Assembly (NCBI GenBank): GCA_965977975.1
Contig: CBHCZH010000052.1
Span: 1-20,440, forward strand
DNA: 20,440 nt
Direction of reading: 5' to 3'
Origin: Croceibacterium_A sp965977975
Lineage (GTDB): Bacteria; Pseudomonadota; Alphaproteobacteria; Sphingomonadales; Sphingomonadaceae
Shown: piece after piece, positions 14,416 through 20,440 of the stretch
Layout of the letters: each line of letters begins with the position of its first letter
Position numbering within the stretch: position 1 is the first letter of the stretch
Notes under the pieces: model-generated
Database searches by the model: none
The model's input: the letters and a program-made list of their open reading frames with translations, nothing else
What the model was told of the DNA's origin: nothing
Position numbers and translations under genes: made by a program

Positions 14416-14418
14416 CGG

Positions 14419-14637
14419 TTAGTGCGCGTGGGCTCGCCGGCCGCGCTTGTCGTGCTTGTCGATCTCGTACTCGGTGAAGCGCTCGGCGATGAACGCCGCC
14501 AGCGCTCCCGCCGCGGAAACCGCAAGGGTGCGCGTGTCCGGGTGTGACACCATCTTGAGCAACTTCTTCAAGTCCTTGCGTGTACCCTTCCTCAGCTTGA
14601 AGCCCATCAGCTTCTTGGGCACCCTGTTCTTGGCCAT
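14419..14637 (-). CDS. Small basic protein of unknown function
   Basis: 72-residue protein I do not recognise. The first 40 residues are strongly basic (MAKNRVPKKLMGFKLRKGTR, then KDLKKLL). A short Ala-rich helix (TLAVSAAGALAAFIAERF, about 37-54) follows, and the tail is charged and His-rich (DKHDKRGRRAHAH). The hydrophobic stretch is too short and mixed for a confident membrane segment. Translation is plausible: the ATG at 14637 follows GAGGAG with 6 nt spacing, and the gene starts just after a 9-bp hairpin whose last stem bases overlap that site. It is convergent with parE and follows the first chemoreceptor-like gene by 98 nt on the same strand. Nucleic-acid or membrane binding would both fit the charge pattern; neither is shown. 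Confidence 0.7.
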   Translation of the reverse strand: MAKNRVPKKLMGFKLRKGTRKDLKKLLKMVSHPDTRTLAVSAAGALAAFIAERFTEYEIDKHDKRGRRAHAH

Positions 14638-14646
14638 TGTCGTCTC

Positions 14647-14673
14647 CTCGGCTGAAGCAATGCCTCAGCCGAG
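14647..14673 (-). promoter_or_regulatory. Perfect 9-bp hairpin at the ribosome-binding site of the 72-aa gene
   Basis: CTCGGCTGA (14647-14655) and TCAGCCGAG (14665-14673) pair perfectly around a 9-nt loop. On the minus strand the 3' arm's terminal GAG forms half of the GAGGAG ribosome-binding site of the downstream gene, with the ATG 9 nt beyond. It could limit translation of that gene or protect the 3' end of the receptor transcript. No T-run follows, so a simple intrinsic terminator is unlikely. A weaker 6-bp stem (CCGACC/GGTCGG, 14707-14726) lies between it and the receptor stop codon. Confidence 0.45.
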
Positions 14674-14735
14674 ACTCGGTTTCAGGCCCGCACTGGCTCC
14701 ACCCTACCGACCGCCGAATTGGTCGGCACCGCGCG

Positions 14736-16166
14736 TCAGAGCATGTAGCCGACTTCGTAGAGGCCCCACTTCCGCCCACGGAAAGTGAGCGGCACGAACA
14801 CGCTCCGCAGCGCACGGAAACGCCCGTCGCCGAGGTCCTGACGATAAGCGAACAGGAAGAACTCATCCTGCCCATCGAGCGCGCGCCGGGTCTGGCTGTC
14901 CATGAACATCTGCCGATTGCGTGCGAACTCGAGATTACGCAGCCGCTCGCCGGGAATCGGCGTCTGGCTCCGCTCGGTGATGTGCGTGGGCAGATAGCCG
15001 TTGATGTCGACCAGGCAGCAACCAACCACGGGCCTGTGCTGGTGGGTGTAGCGATCGAGGATCGGCCGGATGTGGCGGTCGGCGAAATCGGCGAAGTCAT
15101 TGTCGTACTGGACCGGATCGGTCGCCGGGCGGGGCCGGTAGTCGGTGTCGAACAGCGCTCTTTCTGAAAGTGCACCGTCGAGATGCTTCTCGATCAGTGC
15201 CGTGACCTCGCGAGCGCCCTGGAACGCGAGCTCGATGAACGGCGTGTTGCGGGTTTCCACGCCGCCCTGCGCGACCTGATTGAGCATGTCGTTGGCGCGC
15301 GATTCCAGGGCATCGAGTTGCTGGCGGGCAAGCTCCGCGCGGCGGGCGCTTTCGGCGGCGACCTGGCCGAACTCGGTCAGCCCCGCGTCCACCTTCCTGA
15401 TCTCCACTTCGGCCCGGGTATTGCAATCGGCGATGGCCTTCGAGCGGTCGTGGAACTGGTGCACCAGCGCGGCCATCTCGGTCAGCGACTGGCGCAGGGC
15501 GTCAATGTGCCGCGTAGACTCGCGCCCGTTCTCGATGTTGGTCTGGAGCGAACCGATCAGCGACCCGGCGGTCGCTTCGAGCCGGGCGATATTGCGGCCC
15601 ACCTCGTTCGACGACTCGGAGGTGGTCACGGCAAGGCGGCGGATCTCGGCCGCGAGCACTTCGAACGGCTTGGTCGCCTCCCCGCCTCGGGCCGCTTCGA
15701 TCCGGGCGTTGAAGCTCAGCAGCTGAGTATGATCGGCGATCTCCGCCAGCTTTCTCGAAATGCCGCGAATGTCGCCGAGTGTCTCGAGGAAGGAATGCAA
15801 CTCACCGTCGAGATTGGTCACGTCGCTGACGAGGCGGGACACCTCGTTGAGCGATTTTTCGGCCACCAGATTGCCGCGCTCGAGGACGAGCTGCGCGACT
15901 TCGGACGTCTGCAAGAGTTCGGCCGTCGCCTCGCGCCGTTCGGCCCGGCTGACGTTGAGCGCTTCCATCGCGGCGACCAGGTCAGCGAGCCGCTCGGCCT
16001 CTGCGGAAATCTGCCGGTTGAGCTTGCCGACGCCGCCGCCGGTGTCGCTGCATTGAACGGCAATGTCGCCGGCCTGTTCTCCCAGCTGGGCGAGCAGGCC
16101 CTCGATCCGCGGGTCGAACGATAGCGCGAGGTCTCCCATCTCCAGGAGATTGCCGCGATGCAGCAT
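14736..16166 (-). CDS. Soluble methyl-accepting chemotaxis-like protein, divergent tip
   Basis: About 476 residues, no membrane segment or signal peptide, so a cytoplasmic receptor. An N-terminal helical region contains QCSD (Cys39). The receptor signalling hairpin is at about 142-178: IADHTQLLSFNARIEAAR is recognisable, but the normally invariant GRGF is TKPF and AVVAxEV is VLAAEI. A long coiled coil follows, then from about 320 a C-terminal domain shared with the two other receptors here, with DINGYLPTHITERSQTP, NRQMFMD, FAYRQDLGDGRFRALRSV and GRKWGLYEVGYML. Start choice is uncertain: ATG at 16166 has no ribosome-binding site, ATG at 16139 has GGAG too close, and a TTG at 16175 also exists. 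Divergent from the GFA gene (78 nt). No cheA, cheW, cheR or cheB is nearby. It may be a weak or specialised signaller. Confidence 0.82.
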   Translation of the reverse strand: MLHRGNLLEMGDLALSFDPRIEGLLAQLGEQAGDIAVQCSDTGGGVGKLNRQISAEAERLADLVAAMEALNVSRAERREATAELLQTSEVAQLVLERGNLVAEKSLNEVSRLVSDVTNLDGELHSFLETLGDIRGISRKLAEIADHTQLLSFNARIEAARGGEATKPFEVLAAEIRRLAVTTSESSNEVGRNIARLEATAGSLIGSLQTNIENGRESTRHIDALRQSLTEMAALVHQFHDRSKAIADCNTRAEVEIRKVDAGLTEFGQVAAESARRAELARQQLDALESRANDMLNQVAQGGVETRNTPFIELAFQGAREVTALIEKHLDGALSERALFDTDYRPRPATDPVQYDNDFADFADRHIRPILDRYTHQHRPVVGCCLVDINGYLPTHITERSQTPIPGERLRNLEFARNRQMFMDSQTRRALDGQDEFFLFAYRQDLGDGRFRALRSVFVPLTFRGRKWGLYEVGYML

Positions 16167-16244
16167 GAAATGCAATGAAATTGCTGCAGCGCAATATCAT
16201 GCGTCGCGCTTTATCGCGGCTCGTCCGTACCCTATGGTTCGAGC

Positions 16245-16670
16245 GTGACAAGCGAGCCCTCCCATTCTGGTGGCTGCCTGTGCGGCGCGGTACGAATCTA
16301 CGCCCATGCCGATCCGCTGCTTACCAGACTGTGCTGGTGTCGCCTGTGCCAGTCGCTCGCGGCGGGCAACGCAACCGTCAATGTCGTTTTTCCGAGCGAC
16401 AAGGTCGCGATTGAAGGCGAGGTGCGCTGGTACGAATCAATCGCGGAGAGTGGCAACAGGATGGCGCGCGGATTCTGTCCGGCCTGCGGCACACCGCTGT
16501 TCAGCAAGACCGAGGCGCGGCCGAACCTTATGATCGTTCGCGCGGGCGCTCTCGACAATCCGGAGCTTCTGCCGCCACAAGGTACGATCTGGACGGACGA
16601 AGCGCCTGGATGGGCCCACATCGATCCGAACCTGCCGCAGTTTGCACGCCAGCCGCCTCCGTTGAATTGA
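16245..16670 (+). CDS. GFA/CENP-V family zinc-binding protein
   Basis: 141-residue protein with the glutathione-dependent formaldehyde-activating enzyme (GFA) fold; most members have unknown substrates and the formaldehyde role holds only for a few. Zinc ligands are visible in the usual order: GGCLCGAVR near residue 10, CWCRLCQ near 31-37, and FCPACGTPLF near 75-84. The second cluster departs from the common CHCxxC in having Trp where His is usual (CWC). The C-terminal WTDEAPGWAHID matches the family's closing motif. The start is GTG at 16245, without an obvious ribosome-binding site. It lies between two receptor genes on the opposite strand and is probably transcribed alone. The 183 nt between its stop and the next gene hold only weak stems (16671-16689; 16725-16739). 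Confidence 0.9.
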   Translation: MTSEPSHSGGCLCGAVRIYAHADPLLTRLCWCRLCQSLAAGNATVNVVFPSDKVAIEGEVRWYESIAESGNRMARGFCPACGTPLFSKTEARPNLMIVRAGALDNPELLPPQGTIWTDEAPGWAHIDPNLPQFARQPPPLN

Positions 16671-16853
16671 CCGCGAGCCCTTTTCGCGGATCGTTACACT
16701 CACAAAGGCGACCCGCCGAGAAAGTCGGGACAAGCCCGAACCTCCAGCTAGGTGGGCGAACCCGTGCCATGCGATCCATTGCAGGTAGCACAAGGGTGAC
16801 GCTGCCAGGCCAGGCCAGTCTGAAAGCCGTTCCGGTTGCGCTGGCCGGCGGCC

Positions 16854-18254
16854 TCACTCGAAGCTGTAGGCCAGCTCGAGATCGCCCCAGCGCCGACCGT
16901 TGAACACGAGCGGAACGTACACGTTGCGTACGACTTTGTACGAACGTCCGTCACCTTCCTGACGGTACACTGCCATCATGTACGGCGCGGTGCTGTCCTT
17001 CGCCTTTTGGTCGATTGCATCGAGGATCATGCGGCCGTTGCGACAATGGCGCGTATCGTGCGCTAGTTCGCCGGTCGGCTGCCGTGAAAAGCAAGTCAGA
17101 TGGGTCGGCAGGAACCCTTTTATGTCGGTGCAGGCTGCGGCCATGATCGCCGGGTCCGAGCCCGCGATCCGGTCGAGGAGCGGGCGCCAGGTCCGGTCGG
17201 CCCAATGGCATAACCGGGTGAGGAAGCGCGGCGGATTCGAGCCCGAGATCGAGCGATAGTCGCGGTCGAACAGCGCCGCCGAATCGAGCTCGCCAGAAGC
17301 GACCGCCGCTTCGGTTGCCGCGACGATTTCCTGAACCGCGGCCTGGGCACGCTCGACCATCGCGTTGTCGGCCGGCGACAAGCCCGCCTGGACGATCGAA
17401 TCGAACATCGAACTGGCGGTCAACTCGAGCCCTTCGATCCGCTCGTGCGCGCAGCGCAGCCCTGCCTCGCTCGACTCGGCGGCCAGATCGAACACGTCGA
17501 GCGCTTGGCGGATCGAGACGACGTGCTCGCTGATTGTGCTGTTGGCGCGCGCAATGTTGTCGTTCTGAGCGTCGACCTCACCAACAAGCCCGCTGACCCC
17601 GTCGATCGTCTCGACAATCCGCGCGACCGAGTTTTTGGCCTCGCTACTCGCCTTGGCACCATCCTCGATGCGTCCGACGACCAGCTCCGCCTCGCGCCCG
17701 AGCGTGTCGATCGTGCGCACAATCTCATCCGTCGCCTGACGGGTCTTTCCGGCGAGATTCTTGACCTCGTTCGCCACCACCGCGAATCCGCGACCGGCAT
17801 CGCCTGCCCGTGCGGCTTCGATCGAGGCATTGAGCGAGAGGATGTTGGTGGTCTCGGCAATCTGGCCGATGTCGCGCGTGCATTCACGCACCTGTTCCAT
17901 TGCCGCAGCGAAACCGGTCACGTGTTGAGTTAGAGTGTCGACCAGCTCGAGCAGCTCGGTCACTTGGCCGAGCGAGGAATGGATCAGGCGCGTGCCATCT
18001 CCGAGCCGGTCGATGGCCCGCTTGGAGAGCACGCGCGATTCATTGCAGGCATCGGCGATGCACTTCTCGTCGGCTTCGAGCGCGGCCACGGTCTCGAGCA
18101 GCGCGTGTTGCTCGACGCGCAGACGCGCACGCGAATCGATCACCGCCTGGACGATGCCGGCGACGTCCGAGCAACCGACGGAAACCGCGCCGCAATCGCG
18201 CGCGATGGTGTCGAGCGCGCTGGCGCCCTGTGGGTGGATCTTGGTGAGTTCCAT
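16854..18254 (-). CDS. Soluble methyl-accepting chemotaxis-like protein (paralogue A)
   Basis: 466 residues, no membrane segment. The signalling hairpin is canonical: IAETTNILSLNASIEAARAG (132-151), then DAGRGFAVVANEVKNLA (152-168), so coupling to CheA/CheW looks possible. The N-terminal region has GCSD (Cys28), Cys21, and ACNESR (Cys70). A C-terminal sensor-like domain from about 300 holds LCHWADRTWRPLLDRI, DIKGFLPTHL (His385), CRNGRMI (Cys404), AVYRQEGDGRSYKVVRNV and GRRWGDLELAY. It aligns with the protein encoded at 18434-19831 along its whole length without any gap, so the two are recent duplicates or under strong constraint. No C-terminal CheR-tethering pentapeptide is seen. The ATG at 18254 follows AAGG with 4 nt spacing. 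The 179 nt upstream is AT-richer than its surroundings and may hold its promoter. Confidence 0.9.
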   Translation of the reverse strand: MELTKIHPQGASALDTIARDCGAVSVGCSDVAGIVQAVIDSRARLRVEQHALLETVAALEADEKCIADACNESRVLSKRAIDRLGDGTRLIHSSLGQVTELLELVDTLTQHVTGFAAAMEQVRECTRDIGQIAETTNILSLNASIEAARAGDAGRGFAVVANEVKNLAGKTRQATDEIVRTIDTLGREAELVVGRIEDGAKASSEAKNSVARIVETIDGVSGLVGEVDAQNDNIARANSTISEHVVSIRQALDVFDLAAESSEAGLRCAHERIEGLELTASSMFDSIVQAGLSPADNAMVERAQAAVQEIVAATEAAVASGELDSAALFDRDYRSISGSNPPRFLTRLCHWADRTWRPLLDRIAGSDPAIMAAACTDIKGFLPTHLTCFSRQPTGELAHDTRHCRNGRMILDAIDQKAKDSTAPYMMAVYRQEGDGRSYKVVRNVYVPLVFNGRRWGDLELAYSFE

Positions 18255-18415
18255 GGTGCCTTGCGACCGTTCTTCGCCTTCGCCGCTAACGGAGCGAATG
18301 TAACGGAACGCTTAAGGGACAGGCATTTTCGTGCGGATATGCGAAATATTCTTGCTTGCTCGCTCAGGCTGATCGCCCCAGGCTGGGAAATGCGGAACGC
18401 CGCAATTGGATGCTC

Positions 18416-18433
18416 CCTGGCCTTACGGCCGGG
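18416..18433 (-). terminator. Stem directly after the paralogue B stop codon
   Basis: CCTGGCC (18416-18422) and GGCCGGG (18427-18433) form a 7-bp stem (one T-G pair) with the 4-nt loop TTAC. On the minus strand it begins immediately after the TGA of the receptor gene. No T-run follows, so termination by this stem alone is doubtful; it may instead protect the transcript's 3' end. Confidence 0.3.
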
Positions 18434-19831
18434 TCAAAAAGCGTACGAGATCTCGTAGTCGCCCCAACGCCTGCCGTTGATCACGATCGGCACACTGGCG
18501 AGGCGCACCACGCGATACTGCTTGCCGTCGCCTTCGTAGCGGTAGACCGCCATCGAGAAGGGCGCGTCGCTGTTCTTGATGCGCTTGTCGATCGCGTTGT
18601 AGATGATCCGCCCGTTGCGGCAGTACTGCAGGTCGTGTTCGTACTTGCCGGTCGGCTTGCGCGAACGGTCCGACAGATGCGTCGGCAGGAAGCCATTGCG
18701 GTCGTCGCACACGCTGGCGATGATGTTCGGGTCGGAAGCCGTGATGCGATCGAGCACCGGCCGCCAATTGGCGTCGGCCCAATCGCAGAACCGGTTGCGG
18801 TAGAGCTGCGGGTTGGTGCCGGGGATCTCGATGTAACGATCGTCGAACAGCTCTGCTTCGGTGAGGGAGCCATCGGCGAGCGCGGCGAGGGCCAGGCTGG
18901 TAACCTGGTCACGCGCGGCCCTCGCCTGTTCGACCATGGCGGCGTCCTTCGGAGCAAGGCCCGCGTGGACGAGTTGGTCGAACATCACGCTCGCCATCTC
19001 CTCGAGCTCGCCCATTCGGTCCTGCGCGCGGCCGAGCTTGCTCTCGTTGTCGCGGGCCGCTTCGTCGAATGAGGCCAGCGACTGCTGCAGCCGGCCGACG
19101 TGGTTGCTGATCGCGCCGGTGGCCTGGGCAATTTGATCGTTCTGGTGATCGACCTCGCTGACCATTTCACCGACCCCGACCAGTGTCTCTTCGATCCGCG
19201 CGACTGAGTTGCGTGCCTCGTCGCGAACCTTCACTCCGTTCTCGATCTCGGCAACGACATGCTCCGCCTCGCTACTGAGTGCGTCGATCGTACGAGTGAT
19301 CTCGTCCGTTGCCTTGCGGGTCTTGCCGGCGAGCGTTTTGACCTCGGCGGCGACGACCGCGAAGCCGCGGCCGGCTTCACCCGCTCGCGCCGCTTCGATC
19401 GCGGCGTTGAGCGAGAGTATGTTCGTGGTCTCGGCAATCTGGTCGATGTCGTGCGAGCATTGCTTGACCTGGCTCATCGCCGCGGCGAACCCGGTGACGT
19501 GCTGGGTCAGCGTATCGACTAGCAGCAGCAGCTTGCCGATCTCGGCGAGCGAGAAGCGGATATGCTCCGTACCTTTGCCGAGCTGATCGAGCGAGCGTTG
19601 CGAGAGCAGGCGCGATTCATCGCACGCCTGGGCGACCTGGTCCTGGTCTTCGTTGAGCGTGGCCACGGTGCCGAGCAGCGCAGCATGCTCTGCCCTCAGC
19701 TTCTCCGAAGAGGTGAGGACCTCCTGGACCAGCCCGGACACGTCCGAGCAGCCGAGCGTGACCTCGCTGCAGCTGGCCGAAATGCCGTCGACCACAGCGG
19801 AACTCGACGCCTCGATTACCTGGTGCAGCAT
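18434..19831 (-). CDS. Soluble methyl-accepting chemotaxis-like protein (paralogue B)
   Basis: 465 residues, no membrane segment. The canonical tip IAETTNILSLNAAIEAARAG (132-151) is followed by EAGRGFAVVAAEVKTLA. Cysteines at 21, 28 (GCSD), 70 (ACDESR), 125, 349, 375 and 404 fall at the same positions as in paralogue A. The C-terminal domain has FCDWADANWRPVLDRI, GFLPTHL (His385), CRNGRII, AVYRYEGDGKQYRVVR and GRRWGDYEISYAF. Differences from paralogue A cluster at the extreme N-terminus (MLHQVIEASSSAVVDG), in the linker at 255-330 and in the loop after PTHL, which might alter the signal sensed. ATG at 19831; the upstream region has AGGGATGGGACAGG. First of the two paralogues on the strand, 179 nt before A, so separate promoters are possible. 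The ligand is unknown. Confidence 0.9.
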   Translation of the reverse strand: MLHQVIEASSSAVVDGISASCSEVTLGCSDVSGLVQEVLTSSEKLRAEHAALLGTVATLNEDQDQVAQACDESRLLSQRSLDQLGKGTEHIRFSLAEIGKLLLLVDTLTQHVTGFAAAMSQVKQCSHDIDQIAETTNILSLNAAIEAARAGEAGRGFAVVAAEVKTLAGKTRKATDEITRTIDALSSEAEHVVAEIENGVKVRDEARNSVARIEETLVGVGEMVSEVDHQNDQIAQATGAISNHVGRLQQSLASFDEAARDNESKLGRAQDRMGELEEMASVMFDQLVHAGLAPKDAAMVEQARAARDQVTSLALAALADGSLTEAELFDDRYIEIPGTNPQLYRNRFCDWADANWRPVLDRITASDPNIIASVCDDRNGFLPTHLSDRSRKPTGKYEHDLQYCRNGRIIYNAIDKRIKNSDAPFSMAVYRYEGDGKQYRVVRLASVPIVINGRRWGDYEISYAF

Positions 19832-19917
19832 GCCTGTCCCATCCCTCGACTTTTTTGTTGGCTGGGAGCGCTACCACAGGTTGGTTAGCGGGCTGTTAAT
19901 CGCGGCGCGGACGGACG

Positions 19918-20440
19918 TTAGTTTTCCTTCGGCGGGCCGAGATGCTCGCGCGGTACTCGAGCGAACATTTCCCGCACCTTAGGTCGAGCGTTGATCTGTT
20001 CGATCCACCGGAACAGATGAGGAGTATCGTCACGATTGACGAGCTCTGCGAAACCCACCTCCATGCCGTTGGCAATCGCGAAATTGCAGATGTCGGCGAG
20101 CGAATACATCCCGCCGGCGAGCCATTCATAGCGGGCGAGATGATCATCGAGCTTGCGCACGGAAACGGCGATCCTGCGCATCTCCTCTTGGAGTAGATCC
20201 GGCGGGAAACCCTCGCGCGCGCGGCGCCATTTGACCTGCTGTTCGGGGATCGGGATTTTCGTCAGGTGCTCCTCGAACTCTTCGTCCGAGAGCGCCTTCG
20301 CCAAGTGGCTGACGCCGCGATGCCAACCGATCGTGGACACGCACCAGCAGACGTACTCGTCGACCCATTTGGTCCAGACCCGCATGTGCGCGCGGTCCCA
20401 GGGATCGTCGGGACGCAGCTTGACCTCGGTGGGGCGCGCG
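19918..20440 (-). CDS. LigF-like glutathione S-transferase, C-terminal part
   Basis: About 173 C-terminal residues are visible; the thioredoxin-like glutathione-binding domain lies beyond the right edge. The reading frame is open to the edge, so the internal ATG at 20385 is not the start. The helical domain carries MRVWTKWVDEYVCWCVSTIG, LSDEEFEEHL, IPIPEQQVKWRRAREGFP and YSLADICNFAIANGMEVGF. These segments closely match what I remember of LigF, the Sphingobium beta-aryl ether cleaving enzyme of lignin catabolism, and less well other glutathione S-transferase classes. The reaction would be glutathione-dependent attack on an aryl ether, but many LigF relatives have unknown substrates. No other lig gene is in the window. 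Separated from paralogue B by 86 nt and on the same strand upstream of it. Confidence 0.85.
   Translation of the reverse strand, partial: ARPTEVKLRPDDPWDRAHMRVWTKWVDEYVCWCVSTIGWHRGVSHLAKALSDEEFEEHLTKIPIPEQQVKWRRAREGFPPDLLQEEMRRIAVSVRKLDDHLARYEWLAGGMYSLADICNFAIANGMEVGFAELVNRDDTPHLFRWIEQINARPKVREMFARVPREHLGPPKEN

Noticed and set aside
15183..16124. A 313-codon plus-strand frame across the first receptor gene
   Set aside because: Antisense shadow of a coiled-coil gene; product is made of repeated Leu/Gly/Arg/Asp without a domain.
16671..16853. Riboswitch or small RNA between the GFA gene and paralogue A
   Set aside because: Only short stems (16671-16689, 16725-16739, 16843-16853) are seen, downstream of both convergent genes; no known riboswitch core could be recognised.
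18255..18433. EcfG general-stress promoter (GGAAC with a GTT box) upstream of paralogue A
   Set aside because: GGAAC occurs at 18305 but on the wrong strand for paralogue A, and no -10 element stands at the right distance.
14736..19831. A new defence or signalling island formed by the repeated receptor genes
   Set aside because: All three are recognisable members of the chemoreceptor superfamily, base composition matches the neighbours and no mobile-element signs are present; they are reported as an unusual receptor cluster only.

Overview
The window is a high-GC chromosomal segment that reads as core genome of an alphaproteobacterium, most likely order Sphingomonadales (Sphingomonadaceae or Erythrobacteraceae). 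The support is: a dnaK promoter matching the alphaproteobacterial RpoH consensus; the hrcA-grpE / rph-rdgB-hemW-tyrosine recombinase block; a 'vgr-related' metallopeptidase-like small protein typical of this order; a CCTGAA-type intergenic inverted repeat of a kind common there; and a LigF-like glutathione S-transferase. The taxonomic call is inferred from remembered gene families, not from a search. I see no rRNA, tRNA, CRISPR array, insertion sequence or prophage.

Layout. 1-630: 5' part of dnaK (minus), cut by the window edge, with a heat-shock promoter that overlaps a divergent housekeeping-type promoter. 812-2309: three plus-strand genes (PCuAC copper-chaperone lipoprotein, HEMTH metallopeptidase-like protein, PH-domain membrane protein). 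2329-2535: a decayed remnant of an indoleamine 2,3-dioxygenase-like gene. 2532-4169: grpE and hrcA as a minus-strand hrcA-grpE operon. 4222-5561: rph-rdgB operon (plus), divergent from hrcA across a 27-bp dyad. 5558-6100: secreted CAP-domain protein (minus). 6138-8179: hemW and a XerC/D recombinase, translationally coupled. 8176-8781: DedA membrane protein (minus). 8830-8964: paired inverted repeat. 8994-11169: rsmI-yraN-gshB operon (minus), divergent from an LpoA-like lipoprotein gene at 11208-12359. 12424-14415: parE, with a promoter that could give a leaderless mRNA. 14419-14637: a 72-residue basic protein. 14736-19831: three soluble chemoreceptor-like proteins on the minus strand, with a GFA/CENP-V family gene between the first and second. 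19918 to the edge: C-terminal part of the LigF-like glutathione S-transferase.

Functionally the left half is protein quality control (DnaK, GrpE, HrcA), RNA and nucleotide housekeeping (RNase PH, RdgB), haem handling (HemW) and chromosome resolution (XerC/D, ParE). The centre joins cell-envelope growth (LpoA-like, DedA), ribosome modification (RsmI) and glutathione synthesis (GshB); the LigF-like transferase at the right edge would use glutathione. The most unusual part is the receptor cluster: three membrane-free methyl-accepting-type proteins with a shared C-terminal sensor-like domain and a shared N-terminal Cys-Ser-Asp motif, two of them collinear without a gap and sharing seven cysteines, and one with a degraded signalling tip. 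No che genes accompany them. I did not find a clearly new defence or mobile system.
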